27,711 nt of DNA from JBBSGA01 sp038254585 (GTDB lineage Bacteria > Chloroflexota > Chloroflexia > Chloroflexales > Kallotenuaceae), in the NCBI GenBank assembly GCA_038254585.1, contig JBBSGA010000035.1, forward strand, positions 1-27,711, read 5' to 3'. Each line of letters starts with the position of its first letter. Position 1 is the stretch's first letter. Below are positions 15,294 to 23,048 of this stretch, piece by piece. The notes below the pieces were generated by a model. That model did not search any database. It saw nothing but the letters and a program-made list of their open reading frames with translations, and was not told the origin of the DNA. Made by a program: the position numbers and the translations under genes.

Positions 15294-16489
15294 AGTCTGG
15301 GGCTCTCCGAGCAGGGCTGGCTCATCCCGTGTACGGTCGCTGGGACATCTCCCGACGCGCCGCCAGCCGCTCGCAGCAGCGGCTCGAGCGTACCGGCCGC
15401 TTGCTCAGCGCGCCACGGGGCGCCATCGCTCAGTGGGTGCCGCCCGATGCCGCGTGCGATCGCCGCCTCGACGACCTCCTCCGGCTCGATGGCTAGGCAA
15501 GGCTGCCCGATGGGGCAGTCGAAGAGGTAGCAGGGATGGCAGGGCGTCGGACGACGCAGGAGCACGGACGGCACTACCCGTGGGCGCCACTGGGACTCGT
15601 AGTCCGTCCCTGAGTAGAGCACGACCAGCGGCGTTCCAACCGCGTCGGCAAGGTGCAGCGGCAGTGTATTGCCGCACATAACCAGTCCGGCGCGCTCGAT
15701 CAGCGCCGCGTACTCGGAGAGCGTTGTCCGGCCGAGCAGATACGGTACGCCGGACGCATGCTCCAGAACCGTGTTGACCACCGCTGCCTCACGCTCCACG
15801 CCCGTGATGAGCACGGGGTAGCCTCGCTCGACCAGCAGCCGGGCGACGGCGCCGAAGTACTCCGGCGGGTAGCGCCTGGCTTTCGCGCTCGCGCCGGGAT
15901 GAATCAACACGAACGGAGCGTCGGGATCGACGCCCGCGTCGGCGAGCAGGCCAGCTGCCGCCTCCTGGGCCGCGTCCGTGATTGCGACGTGCAGCCTGCG
16001 GTCGCGGGCGGCGAAGCCCAGATTTTCTACCAGGCGCAGGTTGCGCTCGACCTGATGCATCTCATCCGGTGCGCCCCTCAGCTCGGTCGTGAGCGCGCGC
16101 CCCCCGAACTCCTTCCCCTCTCCCGCCCGCAGTGGTATGCCTGCGAGATAGCAGACGTAGCCGGGGACGTGCGGGGTCTGGCTGAAGGAAGTAAAGATCA
16201 GCGCGGCGTCGAATTGGTGGGCGGCGAGCTCAGCGATCAGCTTCATCTCACGCGCCGGATCGAAAGGTAGATGCCCAAGATCCTGCCAGATCGTGCGCCA
16301 GGGGATCACGTCGTCGACCCAGGGCAGAAGTGGCGCGGCCGCGGCTCCCCCGGTGCTTGCCAAGAGCGTGATGCGAGCCTGCGGTGACGTTTCCTTTACT
16401 GCGCGCAGGGCCGGACCGACCATGATGACGTCGCCGATATTGTCCGGCCGGATCGCGAGAATGTTACGCGCGGCAAGCCAATCGCTCAT
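15290..16489 (-). CDS. GT9 heptosyltransferase-like protein (second of three)
   Basis: A 399-residue GT9 protein. Seen: NILAIRPDNIGDVIMVGPALRAV (N-terminal hallmark), ALIFTSFSQTPHVPGYVCYLAG, PFVLIHPGASAKARRYPPEYF, PVLITGVEREAAV and AGLVMCGNTLPLHLADAVGTP, in which the usual NDTGP is NTLPL. The C-terminal region has a four-Cys cluster, PCHPCYLFDCPIGQPCL, seen in many WaaF-like proteins. A Ser/Ala-rich tail follows. ATG 16489 is preferred over GTG 16492 because GGAG lies 7 nt before it; it overlaps the upstream stop as TGATG. It is closest to the gene just upstream, sharing the FTSF and CYLA segments, so they are a duplicated pair. Heptose transfer is inferred from operon context. Confidence 0.83.
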   Translation of the reverse strand: MSDWLAARNILAIRPDNIGDVIMVGPALRAVKETSPQARITLLASTGGAAAAPLLPWVDDVIPWRTIWQDLGHLPFDPAREMKLIAELAAHQFDAALIFTSFSQTPHVPGYVCYLAGIPLRAGEGKEFGGRALTTELRGAPDEMHQVERNLRLVENLGFAARDRRLHVAITDAAQEAAAGLLADAGVDPDAPFVLIHPGASAKARRYPPEYFGAVARLLVERGYPVLITGVEREAAVVNTVLEHASGVPYLLGRTTLSEYAALIERAGLVMCGNTLPLHLADAVGTPLVVLYSGTDYESQWRPRVVPSVLLRRPTPCHPCYLFDCPIGQPCLAIEPEEVVEAAIARGIGRHPLSDGAPWRAEQAAGTLEPLLRAAGGASGDVPATVHGMSQPCSESPRL

Positions 16490-17613
16490 CACTCAGCTCC
16501 TACCGCACTCGTCGCAGCCTCTTCCTTCAAGCCCTGCTGCTCCAGTAGCTCGCTCGCAGCTTCGACGACCATGTCCGGTGTGACCAGACGCAGGCACTCA
16601 TGGCCGTAGGGGCAGATGCGGCTGTAGCAGATCCGGCACGGAACGTCGTGGTAGAGCTGCCGGTGCGGTACCTGCCACGGGCCCCACTGCTCGGGCGGGT
16701 TCGTGAGTGCGAAGAGCGCCACGACCGGCGTCTTCACGGCCGCCGATACGTGCATAGGGCCGGTGTTGTTCGTGACCGTCAGATCGGCAGCCTCGATCAG
16801 TGCGCAGAATGTCGGAAACGGCAACGTTCCCGCACAAGCCAAGGTCGATTCGCGAACGCCCGGACGTATGCGGTCGCGGATACGCTCGACCAGGTCGCGC
16901 TCCTCTTCGGCCCCGGTGAGGACGACGGCGGCTCCCAGCTCTTCCACCAGCAAGCTTGCCACGTCGGCGAACATCTCCCACGGATAGGTGCGCGCCGGCA
17001 TACTGCAGCCCGGATGGATCACCACGAGGGGCCGCCGGGTGGCAAGCCGCGGCTGTTGAAGCATCGCGGCAGCCTCTGCGCGCGCGTCCGCCGGTACCTT
17101 GAGCACGAGGCCGCGCTCCTCAGTCGTCAGACCAATTGCGTTGACGAGGTCGAGGCCGCGCTCAACCTCGTGCATCATGCGCTCAGGGTGCTTATGGCGC
17201 GTCGTCAGCAGCGAACCCGGGCCGTCGATCGAGGCCGCGAGCCGAAGTGGAACGTCCGCGAGGTAGCAGAGATAGGCCGCCGGCAGCGGGCTCTGCCGGA
17301 ATGACGTAAAGATGATCGCGCCGTCGAACCGGCGCTCGCGGACCTCGGCCAGCGCATGCATCTCGCGCTCGCTCTCCTGCGGCAGCCGGTGCCAGGGATC
17401 CATCCAGGGCGCTTGGTAGACGAGAACGTCCGCGATATCCGGATTGAGGCGGCCCGCCTGCGCCCCGACAGGGCTGGCGAGGAGCGTAATCTCTGCTTGA
17501 GGAAGCGATTGCTTGATTGCATGGATCGCGGGTGTCGTGACCAGCACATCGCCGAGGTTGTCGAGGCGGATCGCGGCGATCCGCTGCGCCGAGCGCCAGC
17601 ACTCGTCAATCAT
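16489..17613 (-). CDS. GT9 heptosyltransferase-like protein (first of three)
   Basis: A 374-residue GT9 protein directly downstream of hldE. Seen: RIAAIRLDNLGDVLVTTPAIHAI, AEITLLASPVG, AIIFTSFRQSPLPAAYLCYLADVP, LVVIHPGCSMPARTYPWEMF, AVVLTGAEEERDLV and the signature ADLTVTNNTGPMHVSAAVKTP. The tail has the four-Cys cluster PCRICYSRICPYGHECL before a closing helix (PDMVVEAASELLEQQ). ATG 17613 overlaps the hldE stop as ATGA, with GAGG 7 nt upstream, so synthesis is coupled to HldE. Direct pairing of the ADP-heptose synthase gene with a transferase gene makes ADP-heptose its probable donor. The conserved GPMHV makes this the most typical family member of the three. Confidence 0.85.
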   Translation of the reverse strand: MIDECWRSAQRIAAIRLDNLGDVLVTTPAIHAIKQSLPQAEITLLASPVGAQAGRLNPDIADVLVYQAPWMDPWHRLPQESEREMHALAEVRERRFDGAIIFTSFRQSPLPAAYLCYLADVPLRLAASIDGPGSLLTTRHKHPERMMHEVERGLDLVNAIGLTTEERGLVLKVPADARAEAAAMLQQPRLATRRPLVVIHPGCSMPARTYPWEMFADVASLLVEELGAAVVLTGAEEERDLVERIRDRIRPGVRESTLACAGTLPFPTFCALIEAADLTVTNNTGPMHVSAAVKTPVVALFALTNPPEQWGPWQVPHRQLYHDVPCRICYSRICPYGHECLRLVTPDMVVEAASELLEQQGLKEEAATSAVGAE

Positions 17614-19157
17614 GAGCCGACCTCAATTGCCGTGCCTTCCTCCGTACTCAAGGCGGACGGGCGTTTAGAGCGGCGCGCCAGTGAGACGATCCGGTCTATG
17701 ACGCCGCTCGTGCTCAATCCGTCGATCAGCGGCAGGATCTGGATCGTTCCTCCGACCTCGCGAACCGCTTCGGCCTCGGGCAGATCCTCCCCGGCGTAGT
17801 CACCCCCTTTGACGTGAACGTCAGGTCGCAACCTCCGGATCAGTGCGGATGGTGTCTCCTCGTCGAAGAGCAGGGCATAGTCGACCGGCTCAAGCGCGGC
17901 CAAGAGCGCGAGCCGATCGCGCTCGCTGTTGATCGGGCGGCCCTTGCCCTTGAGCAGCCGTGTGCTGCGATCGCTGTTGACGCCTACGACGAGCACGTCG
18001 CCCAGCTCCTTGGCCCGGCGTAAGAACTCGATATGACCGGCGTGGAGAATGTCGAAAACGCCGTTGGTGAAGACGATCCGCCGTCGCACATCCCCTTCGA
18101 CGCGCTGCGCGTCAAGCTCGTCGGCGAGCATATCTACCGTGGGATGTGAAGGTGTGTGCGCGGCGTGATCGCGGAGGCTGACACGCTGGAGAAGCTCTTG
18201 CTGATGGACGATCGCCGTCTGGCGCTTCGCCACCGCGATGCCTGCCGCGTCGATGCCAATCCGCCCTGCCTCTTCGACGCTTGCTCCGGCCGCCAGCGCC
18301 AGCGCCAGGGCCGAGGCAAACGAATCGCCGGCTCCGACGTCGTTCGCGTGGGTGACCGGATGTGCGGGGAGATGGATCGCGGCGTGGTGGCGGCCCACCA
18401 GGCAGGCACCTTGCTCCGCCAGTGTTACCGCCGCGTACTCCGCGTCGATCTGCTCCAGCAAGTGCCGGCCGATCGCTTCGATCTCGCTTACGTCGACCGA
18501 CCCGGTGTAGGGCGCTCCGGGGATGGCCGCCAGTCGCGCCTCGATGTAATTGGGCGTGATCACCGTCGCGGCCATATGCCGGAACTGGTGGAGATTCTTA
18601 GAGTCCACGACCAGCACGCACGGTCGAGCCGCGCGCAGCGCCCACAGCGCGCCTAATAACTCCTCTGACGCGGCCCCGTACCCATAGTCGGAGATGACGA
18701 CCAGGTCGCAGCGCTCGAAGACTGCTTCGAGCTGCGCTACGAGCTGCCGCCGCCCTACAGGGCTACAGCTGCGCGTCTCACCCTCGTCGAAGCGCACCAC
18801 ATACTGGCCGGCAGCCAGGATACGCATCTTATGCAGCGTCGTGACCTGCTCGTCCTCGACCAGCCACCTGTCGTCGATGCCGAGGTCGCGGAGCGACGCG
18901 CGGAGCAGCGTCGCCGCAACATCCTGCCCAACCAGGCCAAGCAGGACCACATCGGCCCCGAGCGCGCGCAGATTCGCGGCGACATTGGCCGCACCGCCAG
19001 GCACGCGCTCCTCGCCAGTCTTCTGCACGACAGGCACGGGCCCCTCGCTGCAGAGCCGCGCCGCCGTGCCCTCGAGGTAGCTGTCAAGCATCACGTCGCC
19101 GACGACGAGTGCCCGCAGCCCCCGGAATCGCCGGACGAGATCTACCCCGCTTACCAT
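17610..19157 (-). CDS. hldE: Bifunctional heptose 7-P kinase / heptose 1-P adenylyltransferase (HldE)
   Basis: A 515-residue two-domain enzyme that phosphorylates heptose 7-phosphate at C1 and later adenylylates heptose 1-phosphate to ADP-heptose. Residues 1 to about 330 are a PfkB-type kinase: VVGDVMLDSYLEG (18-30), GGAANVAANLRALGADV (54-70), VVISDYGYGA, and the catalytic DVGAGDSF (273-280). Residues about 355-515 are a nucleotidyltransferase: IVFTNGVFDILHAGHIEF with the HAGH motif at 372-375, then VGVNSDRSTRLLKGKGRP and VHVKGGDY. It is somewhat longer than E. coli HldE (477). ATG 19157 follows GGAGG by 5 nt; an upstream in-frame extension to 19220 has no support. It heads the operon. GmhA is nearby, but GmhB (phosphatase) and HldD (epimerase) are not in this window. 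Confidence 0.93.
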   Translation of the reverse strand: MVSGVDLVRRFRGLRALVVGDVMLDSYLEGTAARLCSEGPVPVVQKTGEERVPGGAANVAANLRALGADVVLLGLVGQDVAATLLRASLRDLGIDDRWLVEDEQVTTLHKMRILAAGQYVVRFDEGETRSCSPVGRRQLVAQLEAVFERCDLVVISDYGYGAASEELLGALWALRAARPCVLVVDSKNLHQFRHMAATVITPNYIEARLAAIPGAPYTGSVDVSEIEAIGRHLLEQIDAEYAAVTLAEQGACLVGRHHAAIHLPAHPVTHANDVGAGDSFASALALALAAGASVEEAGRIGIDAAGIAVAKRQTAIVHQQELLQRVSLRDHAAHTPSHPTVDMLADELDAQRVEGDVRRRIVFTNGVFDILHAGHIEFLRRAKELGDVLVVGVNSDRSTRLLKGKGRPINSERDRLALLAALEPVDYALLFDEETPSALIRRLRPDVHVKGGDYAGEDLPEAEAVREVGGTIQILPLIDGLSTSGVIDRIVSLARRSKRPSALSTEEGTAIEVGS

Positions 19158-19234
19158 CCTTGCCTCCTCCACGACCGCTGTGCCCAGTAGCTCCTCCCGT
19201 GGGCTTCGCGCCTGCAGCAACCTTCAGTGGGTAT

Positions 19235-19247
19235 GCTAATAGCTACA
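19235..19247 (-). promoter_or_regulatory. Candidate operator upstream of hldE
   Basis: The minus strand reads TGTAGCTATTAGC, 77 nt upstream of the hldE ATG. The same 13 nt occur upstream of glf (20665-20677, plus strand) in the same orientation relative to the downstream gene. Nearby, TATTAGCAT also occurs on the plus strand at 19296-19304. The 178-nt gap between hldE and the regulator gene is AT-richer than its surroundings, as expected for a control region. The element may bind the PucR-type protein or overlap a promoter. Confidence 0.45.
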
Positions 19248-19335
19248 GCAGGTGGTACGCATTAGGCAAATGCACAGAGAAGCGCGTCCGACCTTTATTA
19301 GCATTTATGCAAACGCACAACGCGTTTCTGTAGTA

Positions 19336-20529
19336 TTACGTGACATTCGAACTGAGCGAGCGCAGAAGCAAAGCCAGGCGAATCTGCACTGCATCGTCGA
19401 AGCGCCGGGGATCTAGTCCTGTAAGCGAAGTAATCTTGTCGAGGCGATAGCCCAGTGTGTTACGGTGAATCGAGAGCCGGCTGGCGACCGACGATGGGCA
19501 GCAATCTTCGGCAAAGAAAACGGTCAGCGTCTCGAGCAGATCGGGCTCGTGGTCGAGTGGGCTAAGTAGGTAGGTGGCAAGGTCAACCTTCGTCCGCTCG
19601 TCGGAGACTCCCACGAATGCCGCGACGCCTAAGCCATCCAGTCCATGCACCCGGTTTTGGCCGTGGAAACGGCGTCCCAACGATAGCGCGGCGCGTGCAT
19701 CCTGGTAGGAGCGCGCAAGACCGCAGACGCCTGGATGATAGCGGCCGATACCGACGCTGATCGAGGCATTGGTATCGCTGCGCAGACGAACCAGAAGTGC
19801 CTCACCTGCGCGCCGCAAAGCCGTGAGATTTGCCCACGACGGAGTGGCCTGCGAGGAGTCGCTATTGTCAGCCCAGTTGACCAAGTTTTTAGTGTTGCTC
19901 GCTTTCAGGACAGCGACCTCGCCGTCACCGAGGTAGGCACAGATTGTGTCGTTCGGAAGCTGGAAAAAGCTCACGACGCTCCCGATCACAAGCTGTGCGC
20001 GTCGCCTGACTTGCGCGTCGGCAGCCTCGTGGCGCTCTAAGCCGTCAGATGGGAGGATGTAGTCGGAGGCATCGATCAGGATCACGGCGCGCGGTGGAGC
20101 GAAATCCATGCCCAGCAGCTTGCCTTCTTGAAGGATCGCCGACTCGTCCGTTGTGCGCCCGTTCAGCAGATCGTTGATGAAGCTATTCTTGAGCTCGTGC
20201 TGGTTCGGCAACCGGTCGACGGCGACGGTGCGATGAACCATCAGCTCCACCAGGGCCTCTGCCAAACGTGGCGAGATTGCATCGCCCTGAGGCGGCTCGC
20301 TGACGACGACCGTGCCTGCTTGCCCGTCCAGGCGCAAAGGTACGCGGAGGAACTCGGACTCGCCACGCCGCCCGGCTTTGTCGAACGGAAGACCTACGAG
20401 GTTAAGATCGCTGCTTGCCACGACGATCCCGCGGCCGTCGATAACCGATGTCTGTGCGCCTAATAGCTCCGCCGTTCGCTCGGTGATCGCTTCCGCAACC
20501 CGATCAAACCGTGGGCTCATGATCGACAC
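19336..20529 (-). CDS. PucR/CdaR-family transcriptional regulator
   Basis: A 397-residue regulator of the CdaR/PucR type. Residues about 1-135 resemble the sugar-diacid-recognition domain (RVAEAITERTAELLGAQTSVID; VVVSEPPQGDAISPRLAEALVELMVH). The middle has a GGDEF-like region (VSVGIGRYHPG equivalent ISVGIGRYHPGVCGLARSYQ, then DARAALSLGRRF), and residues about 335-390 are the PucR-type helix-turn-helix (LTVFFAEDCCPSSVASRL, SIHRNTLGYRLDKITSLTG). GTG 20529 is chosen because GAGGAG lies 8 nt before it; ATG 20520 is the alternative. It sits between the hldE operon and the divergent glf gene, so it probably regulates one or both, perhaps sensing a sugar acid. That role is inferred from position and shared motifs. 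Confidence 0.85.
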   Translation of the reverse strand: MSIMSPRFDRVAEAITERTAELLGAQTSVIDGRGIVVASSDLNLVGLPFDKAGRRGESEFLRVPLRLDGQAGTVVVSEPPQGDAISPRLAEALVELMVHRTVAVDRLPNQHELKNSFINDLLNGRTTDESAILQEGKLLGMDFAPPRAVILIDASDYILPSDGLERHEAADAQVRRRAQLVIGSVVSFFQLPNDTICAYLGDGEVAVLKASNTKNLVNWADNSDSSQATPSWANLTALRRAGEALLVRLRSDTNASISVGIGRYHPGVCGLARSYQDARAALSLGRRFHGQNRVHGLDGLGVAAFVGVSDERTKVDLATYLLSPLDHEPDLLETLTVFFAEDCCPSSVASRLSIHRNTLGYRLDKITSLTGLDPRRFDDAVQIRLALLLRSLSSNVT

Positions 20530-20546
20530 AGGTGCGACTCCTCTCC

Positions 20547-20560
20547 ACGATATGTATCGT
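20547..20560. promoter_or_regulatory. Palindrome ACGATATGTATCGT before the regulator gene
   Basis: Six-base arms ACGATA/TATCGT around TG lie 17 nt upstream of the GTG start of the PucR-type gene, between the presumed -10 region and the ribosome binding site. The position suits an autoregulatory operator or a hairpin in the leader. The other palindrome in the region has a different sequence. Confidence 0.35.
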
Positions 20561-20664
20561 CTATATTTCGCGCACCGGCTGCACTGCTGTAGGGGGCCGG
20601 TAGGTCCAATCGGCCAAGGGGCGAGCTAGAGCCAGTCCGGTAGCAAGACACGTGCCAGCTTTTA

Positions 20665-20679
20665 TGTAGCTATTAGCTA
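20665..20679 (+). promoter_or_regulatory. Candidate operator TGTAGCTATTAGCTA in the regulator-glf intergenic region
   Basis: The core TAGCTATTAGCTA (20667-20679) is a perfect odd palindrome: two TAGCTA units, each self-complementary, around a central T. Its first 13 nt from 20665 recur upstream of hldE. It lies 135 nt upstream of the PucR-type gene and 233 nt upstream of glf, a typical place for a regulator controlling itself and a divergent target. Confidence 0.5.
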
Positions 20680-20910
20680 TGCTGTGTCCTCGTGACGGCG
20701 GCCAGCGTCGGATGGACCACAAAGAGATTGGTTCTATTCCGGAGAGCTCGACCGCGGAGAAATGGAGGCACGTTTTTTGCTCGTCGGTCCTCAACTGTCA
20801 AGGCTTCCTTGGATCGTTCGATTACCGAACCACGAAATCCTAGGTGAATGTGTGGGTGGTCGCGGCATCCGCACAGGTAGCCGTGCGCGTGTTTTTGAGG
20901 AGGAAGAGTG

Positions 20911-22107
20911 ATGGAAATGTTTGACTATCTCATTGTGGGGGCGGGGTTTGCGGGAAGCGTGTTAGCAGAGCGCCTAGCGCGCGGCGCCGGTAAGGCGGTG
21001 TTGATTTGCGATGTGCGACCGCATATTGGAGGCAATGCCTACGACCACTACAACGACGCCGGGCTCCTGGTGCATAAGTATGGGCCGCATATTTTCCACA
21101 CGAACTCGGCTGAGGTCTTCGACTATCTCTCACACTTCACGGAGTGGCGCCCCTACCAGCATCGCGTGCGCGCCCTGGTCGACGGCCAGCTCGTGCCCAT
21201 GCCCATCAACCTTGACACCATCAATCAGCTCTACGGTCTCAACCTCACGGCTCTGCAGCTGGACGAGTTCTTCGCATCCGTGGCCGAGCCGCGCGAGCAG
21301 CTTCGGACCTCCGAGGATGTCGTGGTGAGCAAGGTCGGGCGTGAACTCTATGAGAAGTTCTTCCGCGGCTATACCCGCAAGCAGTGGGGGCTCGATCCCT
21401 CCGAGCTCGATGCCTCCGTCACCGCGCGCGTTCCAACTCGTACGAACCGCGACGACCGCTACTTCACGGATACCTACCAGGCGATGCCGCTGCATGGCTA
21501 TACACGCATGTTCGAGAAAATGCTTGACCACCCGAAGATCAAGATCATGCTCAATACGGATTACCGCGAGATCGAGGGCATCATTCCCTACCGCGAGATG
21601 ATCTACACGGGCCCGGTCGACGCTTTCTTCGACTATCGGTACGGCAAGCTGCCCTATCGTTCGCTGGAGTTCAAGCACGAAACCCACGACAAGCCCGTCT
21701 ATCAGCCGGCACCGGTGGTGAACTTCCCGAACGACAACGCTTACACCCGCATCACCGAGTTCAAGTACTTGACGGGACAGGAGCACGCCAAGACGAGCAT
21801 CGTCTTTGAGTTCCCGCGTGCCGAGGGTGATCCGTATTACCCCGTGCCGCGGCCTGAGAACGCCGAGGTCTATAAGCAGTACAAGGCCCTAGCAGACGCT
21901 GCGTCCGGCGTCTATTTCGTCGGTCGCCTCGCAACCTATAAATATTACAACATGGACCAGGTCGTCGCCCAGGCGCTTGCCCTCTATCGCAAGGTGCTGA
22001 GCCCGGAGCCGATGCGTGAGCGCCTCGCGCCCCAAGTGGCGAGCGACAAGATCACCATGCTAGAGACGCCGGCGGTCAGTCTGAGACGGAGTGGCAAGCC
22101 CAAGTAA
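20911..22107 (+). CDS. glf: UDP-galactopyranose mutase
   Basis: A 398-residue flavoprotein that interconverts UDP-galactopyranose and UDP-galactofuranose, the donor of Galf residues in surface glycans. Seen: FAD-binding FDYLIVGAGFAGSVLAERLA at the N-terminus, IGGNAYDHYND, KYGPHIFHTNS, then FFRGYTRKQWGLDPSEL with conserved substrate-binding residues, PLHGYTRMFEKML, and the closing flavin-contact segment GVYFVGRLATYKYYNMDQVV. A C-terminal tail of about 30 residues exceeds the E. coli enzyme. ATG 20911 is preferred over GTG 20908 because AGGAGG lies 7 nt upstream. It is monocistronic or linked loosely to what follows. A shared upstream motif ties it to the hldE operon. No galactofuranosyltransferase is recognisable nearby, though an unassigned GT4 could serve. 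Confidence 0.95.
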   Translation: MEMFDYLIVGAGFAGSVLAERLARGAGKAVLICDVRPHIGGNAYDHYNDAGLLVHKYGPHIFHTNSAEVFDYLSHFTEWRPYQHRVRALVDGQLVPMPINLDTINQLYGLNLTALQLDEFFASVAEPREQLRTSEDVVVSKVGRELYEKFFRGYTRKQWGLDPSELDASVTARVPTRTNRDDRYFTDTYQAMPLHGYTRMFEKMLDHPKIKIMLNTDYREIEGIIPYREMIYTGPVDAFFDYRYGKLPYRSLEFKHETHDKPVYQPAPVVNFPNDNAYTRITEFKYLTGQEHAKTSIVFEFPRAEGDPYYPVPRPENAEVYKQYKALADAASGVYFVGRLATYKYYNMDQVVAQALALYRKVLSPEPMRERLAPQVASDKITMLETPAVSLRRSGKPK

Positions 22108-22192
22108 CCCAGTGCAGCACTGATCGCGGCGAAGACGCGGGGTCGATCCAATCGGCTCCGCAAGCGCTCGCCAGAGTCCATCATTCGCTTAG

Positions 22193-22221
22193 TTGACAGG
22201 CCGGGTGCGCCGTGTTACGGT
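22193..22221 (+). promoter_or_regulatory. Probable promoter upstream of the ThuA-like gene
   Basis: A perfect TTGACA (22193-22198), a 17-nt spacer, and TACGGT (22216-22221) preceded by TGT, an extended -10 element. A transcript from here would have a leader of about 150 nt before the thuA-like ATG. Confidence 0.5.
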
Positions 22222-22237
22222 GCGGAAGCTCCGGCTG

Positions 22238-22291
22238 ATGGCGGAGAAGAAGGAGAAGCTCGCCGGGATAACCGGCGACTTCGCGTATTAG
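22238..22291 (+). other. Possible leader peptide ORF (17 codons)
   Basis: A short frame encoding MAEKKEKLAGITGDFAY and a stop ends 8 nt before the hairpin at 22299. It lies in the leader of the thuA-like transcript. The ribosome binding site is weak and there is no run of one amino acid, so translation is doubtful; it matters only because of the hairpin and T-run that follow. Confidence 0.2.
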
Positions 22292-22298
22292 TGGAGGC

Positions 22299-22343
22299 GC
22301 GATCGGATCCGCGCGGGAAACCTTCCGTCCCGGTCGCTTTTTT
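22299..22343 (+). terminator. Terminator-like hairpin with T6 before the ThuA-like gene
   Basis: GCGATCGG (22299-22306) pairs with CCGGTCGC (22330-22337, one G-U), enclosing a smaller GGAA/TTCC stem, and is followed directly by TTTTTT (22338-22343). It stands 34 nt before the thuA-like ATG and downstream of a good promoter, so it could be an attenuator. Otherwise it ends transcripts coming from glf. Confidence 0.5.
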
Positions 22344-22377
22344 GGTAGCGTGCCTCTCTGGTCGAGGAGTAGTCGTC

Positions 22378-23022
22378 ATGCGTTCAGCGCTGTTGGTATG
22401 GGGCGGATGGGAAGGCCATGCGCCTAAGAAGTGCGCCGAGATATTCGCGCCGCTATTGGAGCAGGAAGGCTACGCAGTAGAGGTCTCTGATACCCTCGAC
22501 TCGTACCTCGACACCACTAAAATGCAGCCCCTCAGCCTCATTGTACAGGTCTGGACGATGGGCACCATCACCGGCGATCAGGAGAAGGGACTACTGGCTG
22601 CGATCCGAAGCGGGGTAGGCTTCGCGGGCTGGCATGGTGGAATGGCCGACTCGTTCCGCAACAATACCGAGTACCAGTTCATGGTTGGTGGTCAGTGGGT
22701 TGCGCATCCGGGCGGCATCATCGACTACACCGTCAATATCACGAACCACGACGATCCGATCACTACCGGTCTTCAGGATTTCCGGATGCACTCCGAGCAG
22801 TACTACATGCACGTCGATCCGTCGAACGAGGTGCTCGCGACGACGACCTTCAGCGGCGAGCACGCGCCGTGGATTGAGGGCACGGTGATGCCCGTCGTCT
22901 GGAAGCGGCGTTGGGGCGCGGGACACGTCTTTCACTGCTCGCTGGGCCATGTCGCCAGCGACTTCGACGTACCCGAGGCGCGCGAGATCGTCCGCCGCGG
23001 TATGCTCTGGGCCGGACGCTAA
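22378..23022 (+). CDS. ThuA-like domain protein (trehalose-utilisation family)
   Basis: A 214-residue ThuA-domain protein, a class-I glutamine-amidotransferase-like fold with no established reaction, common in sugar-degradation loci. Seen: ALLVWGGWEGHAPKKCAEIFAP in the first strand-loop-helix, LIVQVWTMGTITGD, the family core GVGFAGWHGGMADSF, VNITNHDDPITTGL, FRMHSEQYYMHVDP and RRWGAGHVFHCSLGHVASDF near the end. It lacks a signal peptide, so it is cytoplasmic. ATG 22378 has GAGGAG 8 nt upstream; the open frame from 22291 runs through the leader hairpin and is rejected. Together with the Gfo/Idh/MocA and GH2 genes it suggests oxidation-based sugar processing, for example of a keto-sugar glycoside. 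Confidence 0.85.
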   Translation: MRSALLVWGGWEGHAPKKCAEIFAPLLEQEGYAVEVSDTLDSYLDTTKMQPLSLIVQVWTMGTITGDQEKGLLAAIRSGVGFAGWHGGMADSFRNNTEYQFMVGGQWVAHPGGIIDYTVNITNHDDPITTGLQDFRMHSEQYYMHVDPSNEVLATTTFSGEHAPWIEGTVMPVVWKRRWGAGHVFHCSLGHVASDFDVPEAREIVRRGMLWAGR

Positions 23023-23048
23023 GCTCTTTCGGCCCCCATTACTGTACT

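Larger units (their letters stand above)
20530..20910. other. Divergent intergenic control region between the PucR-type gene and glf
   Basis: A 381-nt region with no supported gene. It contains the palindromes listed separately at 20547-20560 and 20665-20679, a TATAGA -10-like box on the minus strand near 20561-20566 suited to the regulator gene, and an AT-rich stretch at 20661-20690. A 77-codon frame on the minus strand has no recognisable features. Confidence 0.6.

Noticed and set aside
16593..17304. Plus-strand frame of over 230 codons within the first GT9 gene
   Set aside because: Antisense shadow in GC-rich DNA; no ribosome binding site or domain.
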